Positions 22,434 to 34,731 of a DNA stretch of 64,000 nucleotides are shown in pieces (the stretch's first letter is position 1; each line of letters begins with the position of its first letter). The stretch spans positions 62,001-126,000 of the forward strand of contig CADCXC010000001.1 in NCBI GenBank assembly GCA_902806595.1, in the 5' to 3' direction. The stretch comes from Pyrenopolyporus hunteri (Eukaryota; Ascomycota; Sordariomycetes; Xylariales; Hypoxylaceae). The notes beneath the pieces are model-generated. The model saw only the letters and a list, made by a program, of their open reading frames with translations. It did not search any database and was not told where the DNA came from. A program made the position numbers and the translations under genes.

Positions 22434-23507
22434 CTAGGTTGCGCTCAGGCCTCCGTCGATATTAAGCACGCAGTTATGCGCGTAGGAGTTTCGGGCTAGG
22501 AAGAGCGCGGCATCTGCGACTTCTTCGGCCAAACCCAAGCGTCCGATAGGGATCGAGGCGGACAGTTCTCGGTTCTTATCCATGCCTACGTCGGAGCCAT
22601 GTATATTAGTAATCGTGTAACATTTCAAAAAGGAGGACAACGGGGGCCGTCCGGGGAGAAGGTTCCAAAGGGCGGCGGTGGACAAAATATTAAGAAGGGT
22701 GAGATGTCACCTTTCGTCATATCGGTCTGGATATATCCTGGCAGGAGGACGTTGGCACGGATGCCAAACCTGCCCACTTCCCAGGCCAGAGACCGTGTTA
22801 GACCTAGAATAGGGGTGTTGAGCCGGCTTGCGAGCTGATAATGATTTTGATGGATTGCATACCAACAACGCCCGCTTTCGACGCAGCATAGACGCTTGCA
22901 CCCCGTCCCCCGTGGGCAGCTAGCACGCTAGACACGTTGATAATACATCCTATGATTTCAAGTGATGAGAATCGGTTCCTCATGCAAATTTTCTCTTGAA
23001 AAAATAAGTCCTAGTAGGAGGTAAGCTCACCATCTTTCTGCTTCATCATCTTAGGTATGACGTATCTGCAGCCCCATATAGTACCGTGCAGATTAGTGGC
23101 GAGGATATTGTCGATAGTCGAGACGTCGGTGTGGAACAGAAACGCGTTTTGGGGAATTCCAGCGGCGTTGACGAGGACGTGGCAGTTTTGCTATAGACCG
23201 TATCATTGCTCAACGACGGTGATTTATAAGGTTGGCATAATGCTAGTAGATAGGCGGGGGGACTTACATCCTTCGTATCAGCTCTCCACTTCTGCCAGCT
23301 TTCCGCGGAGGAGACGTCGAAGGCCGCCAGGCCGTGCTTCTGCGAGCCGTTCTGGTCTAACGAGCGGACGGCGGCGTCGAGGGTGTCCTGGTTCCGCCCG
23401 ATCAGCGTGCATCCGGCCCCCTGGGCGGCGAAGACCCGGGCGATGGCTAGGCCGATGCCGCGGCTGCCGCCGGTGACGACGCAATGTTTGCCGGCTAGGG
23501 ACTGCAT
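22434..23507 (-). CDS. Short-chain dehydrogenase/reductase, FabG/CBR4-like
   Basis: Five exons: 23507-23268, 23190-23031, 22949-22863, 22803-22711 and 22585-22434 (introns 77, 81, 59 and 125 bp), giving 243 aa, the classic SDR length. The cofactor motif TGGSRGIG is at residues 12-19, NAAG at 88-91 and the catalytic Ser141, Tyr154 and Lys158 (INVSSVLAAHGG, YAASK). Then come the LAWEVGRFGIRANVLLPGYIQTDM region and the closing GRLGLAEEVADAALFLA and LNIDGGLS typical of 3-oxoacyl-ACP reductase-like SDRs. It probably reduces a carbonyl with NADPH (Arg follows the Gly motif), perhaps in mitochondrial fatty-acid synthesis. The substrate and location are inference. An upstream in-frame ATG would add 14 residues. 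Confidence 0.88.
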
Positions 23508-25175
23508 TTGTATGATTCTTTTCCCCCAAGTGTTTTCTCTCTTTTTCAAGATATCTGCTCTATTGTAGCCTGTAGGACATAGAATTAAGATAGTATGAGC
23601 TACCTTACCCCGAAGCTGTATTTACACACATATATTGGCATATCTCTTTTCGAGACATCAATGTAGATGGGCCCCTATGTATCCTGATTGTATAAACGCA
23701 TGTATCTGGGTACCTAGGTACCTAGGTACATATTTCAGTTCACACACATGCATCTCATGTAAAAGGTCACGTGAGCCGGACATTGATATCATTGTGTTGC
23801 GCGTATATCTCGGCTGAGATACGGAATCGATACATCAGTACATGTAGATTCCAACTTGTACCATAGCACAGTTACGAAAATTTCCGAAAGTTAATTTGTC
23901 TAGAGTTTGTAAATAGGTACATATATACCGCCAAGGCCTTAACCTTGCAAGCCGTTCCTCTATGTTTGTACCCATGTACATCTATAGCAGATAGGCGGGG
24001 GCGGCAGGCGTAGCTTTGACCTAATTAGTCGAGAGCCGTCTGCAAGTTACATGCGACTATGCGACTTTTCCCCTGAAGGTCAACCACTTCCAATCGGTCT
24101 TCCAGGGGTGTTGTTATTTCTTGGATGAGAGCTTTTGGCCAGACCCCTGAAAAAAAAAGGGAAAAAAGAAAAAAGAAAAGAAAAGAGGTTCACTAGTGTG
24201 CCTAGGCATGCTAGGCTAAGATGGGAGATAAGCCACAGGCACAGCAATGAGACGAAGACTGACGACACGAATGTGGGGGTTCAACCCGTGAAGGATTTGT
24301 GTATGCGTTTGTGTATGTGAAGCCAACACAGATCCCCTTATTTTATTTTATTTTATTTTTTATTTGACAGTTAGGTGATTCTGGGCGATTTTAGAGTTGG
24401 GATGATGCCGGCTCTGCAATGACGGGGGACTAACGGTGGACATTGAAATCCCAAAGCAACTGGAAGAGGAAGAGGACAGGCCAATTGCGGTCAAGCCGAA
24501 AAGTTCAAGGAAGAAAAAGGCCAACACAACCTTGGAGGTTCACTACCTGTCCCAAGGGAAGCGGAAAAAGAAGAATATACCTGGGTGAAAATATATAAAT
24601 CGAAGAAGAAAAAGTTTGGTTAAAATTATTCTGAGGAGAGGGAGAGGGAGAGGCAAGAGAGAAAAGGGAGAAGGGAGAAAAGAGAAAAGAGAAAATTCGA
24701 CGAGAGACGCGCGATCCTTGTTGGCTTGGGAGTGTTGATCGATCAGGATCCTACTCTCTGTCTACTCTATCTGCTCTGCTCTATCTACCTACACTCAACC
24801 CTCTACCTGCTCTATAACACCTCCTACTTCCCTAACTCTCCCTACTCAGCTAACCTACTTCTTGTTCACTTCTCTCCTAATTATTTTTTTTACCGCCTGA
24901 TTACGCACATATATTGTCATATTCTTACTTCTCTGATTCACTTACTTACCTCATCTCCTCCCTACTTCGCTACTTTTACCTAGGTTAAAAAAAAAGACCT
25001 GCCTATCTCGACCTAACGAATCGACGATTTCGATGCGCGACCGTCGACACCCTTCGCGACCCTCCACTCGAACAACCGACCCGACCCCGACTCCAACCGG
25101 GACCGGAACACCACCCGTCGCATCCCGCACGTTCACGCCGCAGTCCGCGTCGAAGAGGACAGACCCCCGGATCCG
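23508..25175. other. Divergent intergenic region SDR / LCB3
   Basis: 1.7 kb. It holds a GGTACCTAGGTACCTAGGTAC palindrome (about 23709-23730), a CACGTG (23768-23773), purine runs (24150-24190, 24640-24695), a (TTTTA)n tract (24336-24363) and a pyrimidine-rich leader (24750-24990). No supported gene. Confidence 0.45.
24336..24363. repeat. (TTTTA)n pentanucleotide repeat
   Basis: About five TTTTA units in non-coding DNA. Confidence 0.65.
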
Positions 25176-27573
25176 ATGAATATAACGACCTACACCCACG
25201 CCAACGGCGGCGCGGGGCCTGCGAAGACAAACGACGCTAATGCTGAGGAGAAGCCTCCCGTGATCGACGCCGGACTACGAAGTTTAGATCATTGTACGTG
25301 GTTCTTCGTTTTCTCTTGCACAATTGAAGCGGAGCAGCGTGATGGACATATATAAATATAAAAAAATCTTCTTATCGGGGCCCCGAATTATAATAATGTT
25401 GACGCATTACGAGAGTAAGGGAGGGAGAGAGATACTACACCCCCTCGATGCAATACTGCTATATATATATACATCATTGGAGACTTAGCATTTTGGCATG
25501 TGAAGAGGGGAATCTTACACACATAAACACACATACACATACACACACATACGCACACCTACGCGTCCGCACGAAAGAAAAGCTTATATGCTGATCCGTT
25601 CTTGCGTACATCACAGACAAGCGCGCCCTTCCAAAATGGCGATACAACCTGCGACAGCGAGCTCTCCCCCTCGTCCGATGGGAGACGCCTTACCTCGCCT
25701 GGCTCCAGGCCACCCTGCGCTCGCCGGCGCTCGATAGCTACTTCGCCATCACCGCCAACCTGGGAACCCACACTTTCTTCATGATCGGCCTGCCCATCAT
25801 GTTCTGGTGTGGGTTCTCGTCCTTTGGTAAAGGGTATGAATATATACTTCGCCTGCGAAATATATTGCTGTCGGAGGTCATAGGATAGCTGCTAACACGG
25901 CCATCGTTATCACTAGAATCGTACACATACTCGCGACAGGCGTCTTCTTCACCGGCTTCGTCAAGGACTTCTTCTCCTTACCGCGCCCGCTGTCCCCTCC
26001 CTTGCACCGCATCACCATGTCCGGATCCGCGGCCCTCGAATACGGCTTCCCCTCGACCCACTCCGCCAACGCCGTATCCGTCGCCGTCTACGCCATCCTC
26101 TGCCTCCGCTCCCCTGATAACCAGTTTCAGCCCGGTACCCGCACCGCCCTCGAGGCTCTCGCGTACTTCTACGCCGTCAGCATTGTCTTCGGCCGCCTCT
26201 ACTGCGGCATGCACGGCTTCGTCGACGTCGTCGTCGGCTCCCTCATGGGTGCCATCATCTCCCTCGTCGAGTTCCACGGCGGGCCCGCCCTCGACGCATA
26301 CCTCACGCATAGCAGCACCAGCCTCTGCACCCTCCTACTAGTCATCATCATCCTGATCCGCGTCCACCCGGAACCCGCGGACGACTGCCCGTGTTTCGAC
26401 GACAGCGTGGCGTTCGCGGGCGTCATGATGGGCCTCGAAATCGGGACCTGGCGCTTCGGGCGCTCCTCGTTCGCCGACATCCCTTTCGACGCCGCGGCGC
26501 TGGGGTGGGCCGTGGTGACACTGCGCATCCTGTTCGGCGTGCTGGTTATCTTCGCGTGGCGTGAGGTAGCCAAGCCGGCGCTGCTCAAGGGGCTGCCGCA
26601 CCTGTTCCGCCTCATCGAGACCTGGGGCCTCAGCCTGCCCCGCCGCTTCTTCATGCCTGCCTCCGAGTACAAGGACATCCCGCCGCGCCTGCGCGTCGAC
26701 AACGTCATGCCCAACGTCAGCGACCTGCCTAACCTGATCACGGCCGTCCGACACCCCGGCCGCAGCCGCTCCGTCAGCGTCGGCCCCCAGAGCGCGGCGG
26801 ACGCGTACGAGACGCTGGCGTATCGCGAGCGCAGGCGCCGGGAGAGCGTCGACGCCGGTGGGAACCCGGGTAATAGTAATAGCACCGGTGGAAGCGCAGG
26901 TGGGCTACGCAACAGGGCTAGCGTGCAGGATATACGACAGCAGCAGCAGCAGCAGCAGCATCATCAGAAGCAAGACGGCAACAGCCCCAACGGCATCAAC
27001 CACGTTAACAAGAGCAACGACAACAACAACGGCGTCCCGGCGCGGAGCTCGGCGGTGAGCAACAACAACAACAACAGTAACAACAGTAATGGGACTAGCG
27101 GCGCGCAGCACGGCCACAGGCTGAGCGACTTCGAGAAGCAGATGGGCGAGGGCACGGTGGTGGTGTCGCCGCCGGCCGAGGACGCGGGCGCCGACGCGGA
27201 GCCCGACGTGTATATCGCGCAGCACGACGAGCTCGGCGAGAAGGAGGTCTTCTCCAAGCTCGTCAAGCCTCGCGTGCGGTACGACGTCGAGGTCGTGACT
27301 AAGTTGGTTGTGTACTGTGGTGAGTTTTATTCCTTTTTCTTTTAAAAGATTCATACACTTCTTGGTTGTATATCTTTTATTATTATACAATACCGTACAT
27401 ATATGTCCCTATCTATGCTCCTTCACTCGAACAATTCTACCATGTCTTAGATTTTGGATACCTTCCCCTACTAACTATAAACCCCAGGGATCGGCTGGCT
27501 GGCCGTCGAAATCGTGCCCACACTGTACGAAATCATACCCGGCCTGGGCGCCGGGCACCTCCGCGTGGCGTGA
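25176..27573 (+). CDS. Sphingoid long-chain-base phosphate phosphatase, LCB3/SPP family (PAP2)
   Basis: Four exons: 25176-25293, 25617-25833, 25917-27319 and 27488-27573 (introns 323, 83 and 168 bp), giving 607 aa. The three PAP2 phosphatase motifs are complete: K128-x6-R135-P136 (KDFFSLPRP), PSTH at 157-160, and R205-x5-H211-x3-D215 (GRLYCGMHGFVD). Several transmembrane segments surround them. PSTH is the form used by sphingosine-1-phosphate phosphatases. It should act in the ER, dephosphorylating dihydrosphingosine- and phytosphingosine-1-phosphate. A low-complexity insert (about residues 515-560; Gln/His runs then Asn/Ser runs) sits between the membrane domain and a conserved tail that resumes as RVRYDVEVVTKLVVY and GIGWLAVEIVPTLYE. 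Intron 1 contains a CA-rich microsatellite. Confidence 0.92.
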
Positions 27574-28477
27574 GCGCGGCTTCGGGGGCCGCTGTGCCGG
27601 AAGTGAGACAGGCAGATACGCTTACGTCGTGCAACATACATAACGTTCGTAATGAGACATGTGGATGGAAGATGGTGATGGCGATGATGCTGTAATACGT
27701 AGGTATGTATGTATGTCTCGCGGCGTTGGTGGGCGGTCAGGTACACTGTCGCTCCTGTTGGTCCGGCCTGCTCTTGAGGCGATATAGAGCCCGCCACCCT
27801 TTTTCGGTAGTCTTCTTGTATATAATTCTTTTCTGGTATTAATAATATCCATCTTCCACCTTCCAAACCAACTCTTAGTATGGTTGTCCCGATATGGATC
27901 CGCATGCTGGGTTACGTTTCATACCGCAATACCAGTCGAATGTTAGCGACTAATTTGGCTATAGCTCCTGATTTAACTCCCCCGTCGCTTGTCTCGCGAT
28001 ATTCATTCGCGAACTTTTCATCTATTGAGAATAACGATACCTAAAGAAATGTCACCGACTACGGTTCATTTGACGGCATAGCAGAGTCTACCTAACAATA
28101 TTTAAGTATTAAGCATATTTTCCAAAACATTCCCATAGCCAGAGGAAACAATGTGCCCTCATCCCGGGGATATATAAAATTTGCTGACCCCGGCTGAGAT
28201 AGATACAACATGATAAACCGAAATTGCATCCAGACAACCCCATATTACTATGATGCTCGCTGACCGAGTCGAACTGATACGTTCAAACGCAACCGCTTCT
28301 CCAAAATACCATATAGGGCACCCATTCTTGCTCACGCCTCGACACACAACCAAGCCGCTGTCTCGTCATTGGAGGAAACGACAATCAACCAATCTATCAC
28401 CACGCTTTCTAACTTCCCGTTAGTTTTTCAATATCGCCAGGCTACTCTAGCATGAGAGTTACGCGCTGTACGAGTAC
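27574..28477. other. Convergent intergenic region after LCB3
   Basis: 904 bp between converging genes. I see no gene in it. Confidence 0.4.
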
Positions 28478-29425
28478 TTACCTACAGCCCAAGCATACAC
28501 CACCCACACACCCGCCCACCCCCCCCTCCTTCCTAGTCCAAAAACGCACGCGCCGCGGCCTCCGCACGCCCAGGTCCGACAGCAAATGAGCGCGTCCGCC
28601 GCGCGGGGCGTCGTCAAGCCCCGCGACCTCCGGGTCCGGGGCCGGGGTCGGGGCCTCGCCGAACGTGGCGGGCGCCAGGGTAGCCGTGAACGCCGCGGGC
28701 GCCGGGACCCCCGAGCCGAGGGTTACAATGGTGAAGGACCTGGCGACGATGGTGGACGAGCTGGAGCTGGAGATGGTGCTGTCGCCGTCGGAGAGGCTCG
28801 GGGCCGGGGTCAGGGTCGGGCTTTGGCTGTTGCTGTCACTGCCGTTGTTGTTGTTGCCGGGTTGCTGGTGCTGGTCTTGGTGTTGGTCTTGCTCTTGCTC
28901 TTGATGCTGTTGCGGTTGCGGTTCCGGCTGCTGTTCCGGCTGCTCCTCGTCGACGCGGTCGCGGTTGGGACGGCCGTTCTTCCTCCCTCGATAGATACAC
29001 CAGTGTCCCTCGTAGGCGCCGGCGAACAGCGTCCGACAGCACCGGGCCATGCCCCAGACGGTGTAGCAGATGACGGTGGGCACCATGAACAAGGCGAACA
29101 GGAGCGACACGCCGATCGTGACGATCTCTGTGCTGAGACGCTGCGGTAGCCGTCCCAAGTGCACGTTGGCGAACCGCTCCCGCGATAGCCTGTACCCCAA
29201 CGTCGCGGCGACGGCTAGATACATCACTATCAAGCAGAATAATGCCGCTTTCAGTCCGGGGCTGAACCCGGTGCTAAATATCTTATTCATTGGTCCACGC
29301 CTCTCGACAGCTACCCGTAAATCTAACATGATGGGCCCCATAGGAGAAGCTTGGGGTATGCTGGGTTTGTTGGTTGATAGGTTAGGTAGGCTGGTAGGTT
29401 GGGAAGATTGAAGATGGAGAATCAC
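28478..29425 (-). CDS. Unrecognised two-TM protein with Gln/Ser-rich tail
   Basis: An open frame of 315 codons. Two hydrophobic helices (ALFCLIVMYLAVAATLGY near residue 65 and VSLLFALFMVPTVICYTVWG near 110) precede a hydrophilic, disordered C-terminus with EQQPEPQPQQHQEQEQDQ, Asn and Ser runs. I do not know the family. The coding potential of the N-terminal 140 residues looks better than that of the GC-rich tail. The final codons overlap a perfect donor (AGGTAAGT at the stop), so the real transcript may splice to an unseen last exon. The start could also be one of two downstream ATGs (near residues 29 or 33). Confidence 0.5.
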   Translation of the reverse strand: MILHLQSSQPTSLPNLSTNKPSIPQASPMGPIMLDLRVAVERRGPMNKIFSTGFSPGLKAALFCLIVMYLAVAATLGYRLSRERFANVHLGRLPQRLSTEIVTIGVSLLFALFMVPTVICYTVWGMARCCRTLFAGAYEGHWCIYRGRKNGRPNRDRVDEEQPEQQPEPQPQQHQEQEQDQHQDQHQQPGNNNNGSDSNSQSPTLTPAPSLSDGDSTISSSSSSTIVARSFTIVTLGSGVPAPAAFTATLAPATFGEAPTPAPDPEVAGLDDAPRGGRAHLLSDLGVRRPRRVRFWTRKEGGVGGCVGGVCLGCR

Positions 29426-31004
29426 TCTTGACCTGTATGTTGTAGGAGACTACGAAGTCTAGGTTGATATAAATGCTGTGGAAGCTCGCTCGACCATTCC
29501 CCCTATCTGGCGCCCTAGCCCCGTATTTAAATATCATAGCCATTAGAGTCCGGACCGGTGAGCGCGAGCATCCCACTAAGCTTTAAGCTTGTGAGTGACC
29601 AGACGAGCCACGAGCGATTAACTACTTCTGTTACCAGTCAAAGCAATCCTGTAGAGTGTATGAGAGCCCGCTTCGTCGTTGCAAAACCCCCGCCGAGCAG
29701 AAGGGACCTAAGCCTAACCCTAATGGTGAGTCAGCCTAACTAGGTTCTAAGGCATTGACTGAGGTCGGCCAGCTAGAGACTCCCGTACGATACGCAGTAA
29801 AGTGCTTCCGAGCGTGCACATTGACCATATCTGGCGGCTAGGTCGTGCCAAGCTCGTAACCGTAGACACTTAGAAAATAGCGTAGTCATCTAAGTTTGCG
29901 GTCCGTGACTTAGATACGAGTGAGATTGGAATACTACTCTATAACCCTAACGAAGACGTAGGTATGCGATGTTATTTTTCTTCTCGACAAACATCCAACC
30001 TGAAAATTCCTGGAGGATCCGTGGCACTAAGAGCGATTCTTAAATATAGCCATTATAGAGACAACCTGCGGGCTAGGGTAAGCTGGCTGGTGCTTGTTAT
30101 TCAACGCCATTCCACCCTAAATATAATCTCACTGCGTCTTGACTATTCGAGTCAAATATGCCTAGCCATCTACATCTCCATGACCTCGAAGAGCTGCCAT
30201 CGTTAAACTTGTGCACATATATTCTAAATGCTAGGTACATTTCGCTATGACAATTGGATAAAACGATTCGAACGCAGTCAAGATACCCCTTTCTAGAACT
30301 CTATTACAATAAAATATAATAAAGCCACTTTAACTTACTACGGGTAGACGTATGGACCATTTTAATTCTTTTCCCCTACGTGGATCTACTTTTCTGGCAC
30401 TTAAAGATTGCTGAGCTTTTCAATCAAACCCTCAGATCTAAAACGTGTGTGCTGTATATAGGTAGGTAAGTATGGCTTTTCTCCTTAGACTTCATATTCA
30501 AAGCTTGGGCACGGATAAACACGAAGACTTGAATGGAAATAAATTGGTAGCATACTTTTCCGCTCTGTAAAGCCCAGACTTTATAAGAAATGGATGGTCC
30601 CTCGATACGATCCCTACTATGCTACCCTGCGTGCCTTAGCCGGACCGACGATACTTTAGGTAGACTCCTGCGTAAAATAAGTCTCTACTTCATTCTTCCA
30701 GCTAGGCTATCTCTACTATTGAATCATACATCAAGGTCTAAAATCCCTGGGACCTGTAAGTGGTGATGTAAGATTTCAGGATTCAGTCGGTCAACGGTAC
30801 GTCGCCTTGCATGGATGTTGCGTGACCGATTGGAACAACGCGACCGGTCTGAACTGATAGCTAGCCCTGTCCGTCGGAAGGCGAAGTATTCGGTGTAGTC
30901 TTTTATGGAATAGGCCTCACCTCCTAGCAAGGTACCTAGTCATTCTAAATCCGTGTGACGTCCCTAGTAGACCGATTGCCCGTGGCTCTGCCTCTAACCG
31001 CCAT
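29426..31004. other. Intergenic, 1.6 kb
   Basis: AT-rich sequence between the two-TM gene and the DUF7918 gene. Short ORFs only; no supported feature. Confidence 0.4.
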
Positions 31005-32177
31005 TCACTCGCCGGTGAGGTCTATCACATCTGAAGGGGCTCGTGGCTTTTTGGAATGCCTCGTTAGTGAACCACCTGCGGTGATGTCAAGAAAGTCATC
31101 AGCTTCGCGTTTGGTAGCTCGGCCCTTCTCCTTCTTGACCTTTTTCTCCGCCTAGAAATGAGGGTGAGCTACACTGTTTAGCTAGATATTGGACAGACAA
31201 GACTTGCCTTGATGTCATCAAGCCTCTCCTTTGCTAGTCGGGTTATTTCGGCTTGTGAAAGTCCGTCTAGAGTCGGCGACGCTCGCGTCGATGGTGGAAT
31301 GATCAGCTCTTCCTGGAGGGCTTCTAGTTCCATGGTAAGCATGGGCCGAGAGTGATTATTGCGGACAATATCTTACTCCTTGACCGGTATCGAAACTGGA
31401 AAATGGCGATGGGACCATCATCCTCAGAGAGGGGTTTGGTCTTGGTGTAGGATCGAGGTGCGGTCGGTTTACGGGCGGAAAATCTGGGAAATTGGATTAG
31501 AATACTACCATGCATATAGATGAGAAGATCATGAATATTTCCTACTTAGTACCGTGAGAGATTGATTTGCCTTTGAGAGACTTCTCTGCCAGCTCGAAAG
31601 AAGTCCTGCTTGGGGGGCACTTCGGTTTCGAGTACGAAGGTCCGACTTTGACGCAACGTTTTACAGTCACACGAATCAAGCCAAGCTTTTCAGAGACCTT
31701 TAGATCCTTCTTGATACGTTCTTTTGTGGCCTCGTCGACTTCGACGCTTCGAATTAGCAAATGCCTCTGTTATAGGAGCTTTTATACCAGCATTTACGTA
31801 CTGGTCCTCACCGCAGAGAATTTAAACCCTTGGGAAAACCAGGACCGGGTATCTTGGCAGAATGAAACGGTGCTCTCAAAAATATGGCTATATTTTCCGT
31901 GTGCGAGGTTGCTTTTCTCGACTAGCCGCCCGGCGATCCAGCTGGAGTCTAGGTGAACGTGCACATTGAGGAGGTGTTTTTTAGGGCCCCAAATGTAGTT
32001 TTTGTCCACCTCGAAGTAAATGACAAATTTAGCATCGTCAGACGACTCAATATATTTTGACGATGTTGGGTGAGCGGGCTGCTGGTCCGGGGTATTGGGG
32101 TCATCATATTCAGTGCAATCCGCACCGTTGACTCGAACGGTAACCTTGATACCGGGTACACCTTCAAGGATGGCCAT
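31005..32177 (-). CDS. DUF7918-type fungal protein
   Basis: Five exons: 32177-31812, 31766-31546, 31483-31377, 31323-31208 and 31151-31005 (introns 45, 62, 53 and 56 bp), giving 318 aa. The family pattern is clear: MAILEGVPGIKVTVRVNG near the start, FKFSA, the LGLIRVTVKRCVKVG strand, FELAEKSLKGKSISHGTKFS, DDGPIAIFQFRYRSR, EELIIPP, then a charged Lys-rich tail ending DLTGE. The function of DUF7918 proteins is unknown; they are common and expanded in filamentous fungi. The fourth intron begins GCAAGT, so it is a GC-AG intron; every other intron modelled here is GT-AG. The 45-bp first intron is the weakest call: it is the only combination I found that keeps frame. Confidence 0.82.
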
Positions 32178-33347
32178 GGCGGTCAGGTGCCGTTAAGAGT
32201 GGGGTCCTGTGATTAATTGTTTTGATGGAGGGAAAGGTAATGTTAAGATCTGAGGGCAATAACCACGCGAATGTAATGCATAGGATAACGTGGAGGTCGA
32301 ACCTGAATTATCGAGAGAAAAGGAAAACTGGAAAACTGGAAAACCGGAAAATGCTGAGTCACTCAGATAAATGAGAAACTTTCAGTCGAGTAGAAGGTAG
32401 CTTATTCGCCCGAGGCAGGCGCCGAGGATGCCTGGGAGAGAATATGTAACTCGGGTACCTCTTATTTACTACTATGTATTTCGGTGCACGGAAAGCGGGG
32501 GTTCGTGAATAACGGCAGGCGCATACTAACCCGGGCTGAACTCGAAGTTTTTTTCGATTTTCACCTGGTTAAGGCGAGTTCCCCGGGTACCTGATTAAGT
32601 ACTTCCTTAGGTACTAAGTAACCGTTTATCGAAAAAAGGGTACCTGGGTTACTACCTAGTAACTTGAGGGAAACGCGTGTCAAGTTCGTTCTAGTAGAAA
32701 CTACCGGTACCTTAACTATAAATTATTTCGGGCTGCTAAATGTATCATAAACCCGCCCACCTTGTCTTAGGTGACCACATCCAAGATACCGGGGCAACTA
32801 CTGGAAGTCTATCATAGTTCCCGACACATCTGCGGCTTCGTGGTGTTATATATGGCTCACCTGCTTAGCCGTGGAGCGGAAGCTAGCATGGAACTCCATA
32901 GTCATTGACGCGCCGACGTCTCCTGAATAGATCGTTAGACGACATCTCTATTCCGATACCATAGCTTCTAATCCACATACTAGGTCGTCATCGGGCAACT
33001 TCGTGTAGGTTCGCCGCGTAACCGCCTGTTGACTCTGTCTTGTGTGAGGCGTTCCGCAAGGTAGACGAATTGTCTAGGCTACACGGGGGCTAACTACTGT
33101 CTAACAATAGATAGCTGAATCATTATGAAGAAGGGTAAACCACATGTTATGAGACGGGATACTTTATGAGTGGAAGGAGGGTAGATGACGGCAGAATAGT
33201 AATCGAAGTGAGGCTGGGGCATAATATAACGTTCGGGTTCTCCGTATCTCGGTATCCCGAAAGCGCGGGGATGTAAAAGCCCCGGCTGGGTATTTTTTCG
33301 ACAGCACCTCGCATGGTATCGTAGAAGTAGGAAACATGATTTGGTAT
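32178..33347. other. Intergenic, DUF7918 promoter and cyclophilin terminator
   Basis: 1.2 kb with no supported gene. Confidence 0.4.
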
Positions 33348-33912
33348 TCACGCCGCAAGGGGGTTGGCGTGGATAGTGACCTTCTCGATCCATACCTTCT
33401 CCTTTGGTCGATTCTTCTTGTCTACTTCGAGCGCTTCTAACTTCGCCAAGGTGACGAGGCTGTCGTCTCCGATGAGCTTGCCAAACACGGTATTGAGTCC
33501 ATCTAGATGCGGTGCCTTGTCAAATGTGATGAAGAATTGAGACCCGTTGGTTCCGGGCCCTTTATTCGCCATCGACACGATTCCACGGTCATTATGCCTG
33601 AGCGTTGGCCGGATCTCGTCCTCGAATGTCCCGCCCCATATTGACCGGCCGCCCTTTGGATTGTCCGGCGTAGGATTTGCAGGCCCGCCCGTCTGCACCA
33701 TAAAGCCCGGGATCAGGCGGTGAAACGGCGACTGATCATAATAATTGGATGCGCAGAGAGCCAAGAAGTTCTGCGGGATAGTTAGTTGCCGAGTACTACA
33801 AGTGTAAAAAACGTATAAGGCCTATTGTATGTACCTCGGCGGTCTTGGGCACGCTTTCACAGAAGATCTCAATTTTGAGATCGCCCTGGGTTGTATGCAA
33901 TGTAACGGACAT
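33348..33912 (-). CDS. Peptidyl-prolyl cis-trans isomerase, PPIL3/Cyp10-type cyclophilin
   Basis: Two exons, 33912-33835 and 33770-33348 (64-bp intron, GTACAT...CCGCAG), giving 166 aa. The start MSVTLHTTQGDLKIEIFCES and the end KVTIHANPL match the short PPIL3/Cyp10 class. Active-site residues are present: the PFHRLIPGFMVQTG block with the catalytic Arg, and GTNGSQFFITF and HLDGLNTVFG in the binding groove. PPIL3-type cyclophilins are single-domain and are found with spliceosomes in animals and fungi. The absence of a signal peptide agrees with a nuclear or cytosolic place. Confidence 0.95.
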
Positions 33913-34652
33913 CGTGTTAAGGAATTTCTAAGGCTGCATGGCTGGAGAAGTGAGACCAAGCGACCAAGCGACCACGAACCCTAGCCCCTTGATGCGGCTC
34001 TACCCAAGGGCTATGAGAACCTAAGGAGTAGTGAGGGACGTGGAAGTTGGAGGTTTAAAAAAAAGTTACGATTCAATGATGAAGAGCTGTGGGGTTTGCG
34101 GGACGGAGGAGGCTACAACATACCAAATCCAGGGGGCCGTTGCGGGGCTGCTTGGCCCTAAACTGATTGGGTACGGCTGGTTTAGGGCTGCTGGGTAGCA
34201 GTAAAAAGGTGCCAATCTAGGTAGGATGGATGTACGTATTGTATTGTACAATGCCTGTACCACCGAGGATAGCGGGTTCGCGTGCTACACGGGGCCTGCA
34301 GGTCCAATTTATTTGGCCTACGATCGTCTTAGCCCACTGTCATTTTTCCAAATCAAACCTCAACTACCCTTACCTAAAGTACCTTACCCAGGTACTGACT
34401 ACGACATCTACGGCATCTACCAAATCGGAGGTGGTAGCTTATTGTATAGTAGGAACCGTTTCGAGAGCACGAGACACGTGGGATCAACGTCTGCGAATCA
34501 TCCCATCTTTTCCCGGAGACGCAGGGTATCCGCCGTAGAATTGATGGCGCGTCGAAGGGTTACATTGCTGCTGGGCGGCAAAGGAGTCGTGCGCATGCGG
34601 CTTCTGCTTTGCGGTGGTGTGGTGTGGGTGTGCTATCCTGCATATACAGGCG

Positions 34653-34731
34653 ATACACACACACTCACGCTCACACCTTTACACACACACACGCACACTT
34701 ACACACGCACACACACACACACACACACACT
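34653..34731. repeat. (CA)n microsatellite, interrupted
   Basis: A CA-rich tract with a purer run of about 24 bases at 34706-34731. It is non-coding. Confidence 0.85.

Noticed and set aside
28586..29149. 187-aa Gly/Arg-rich plus-strand frame
   Set aside because: A shadow of the GC-rich minus-strand two-TM gene.
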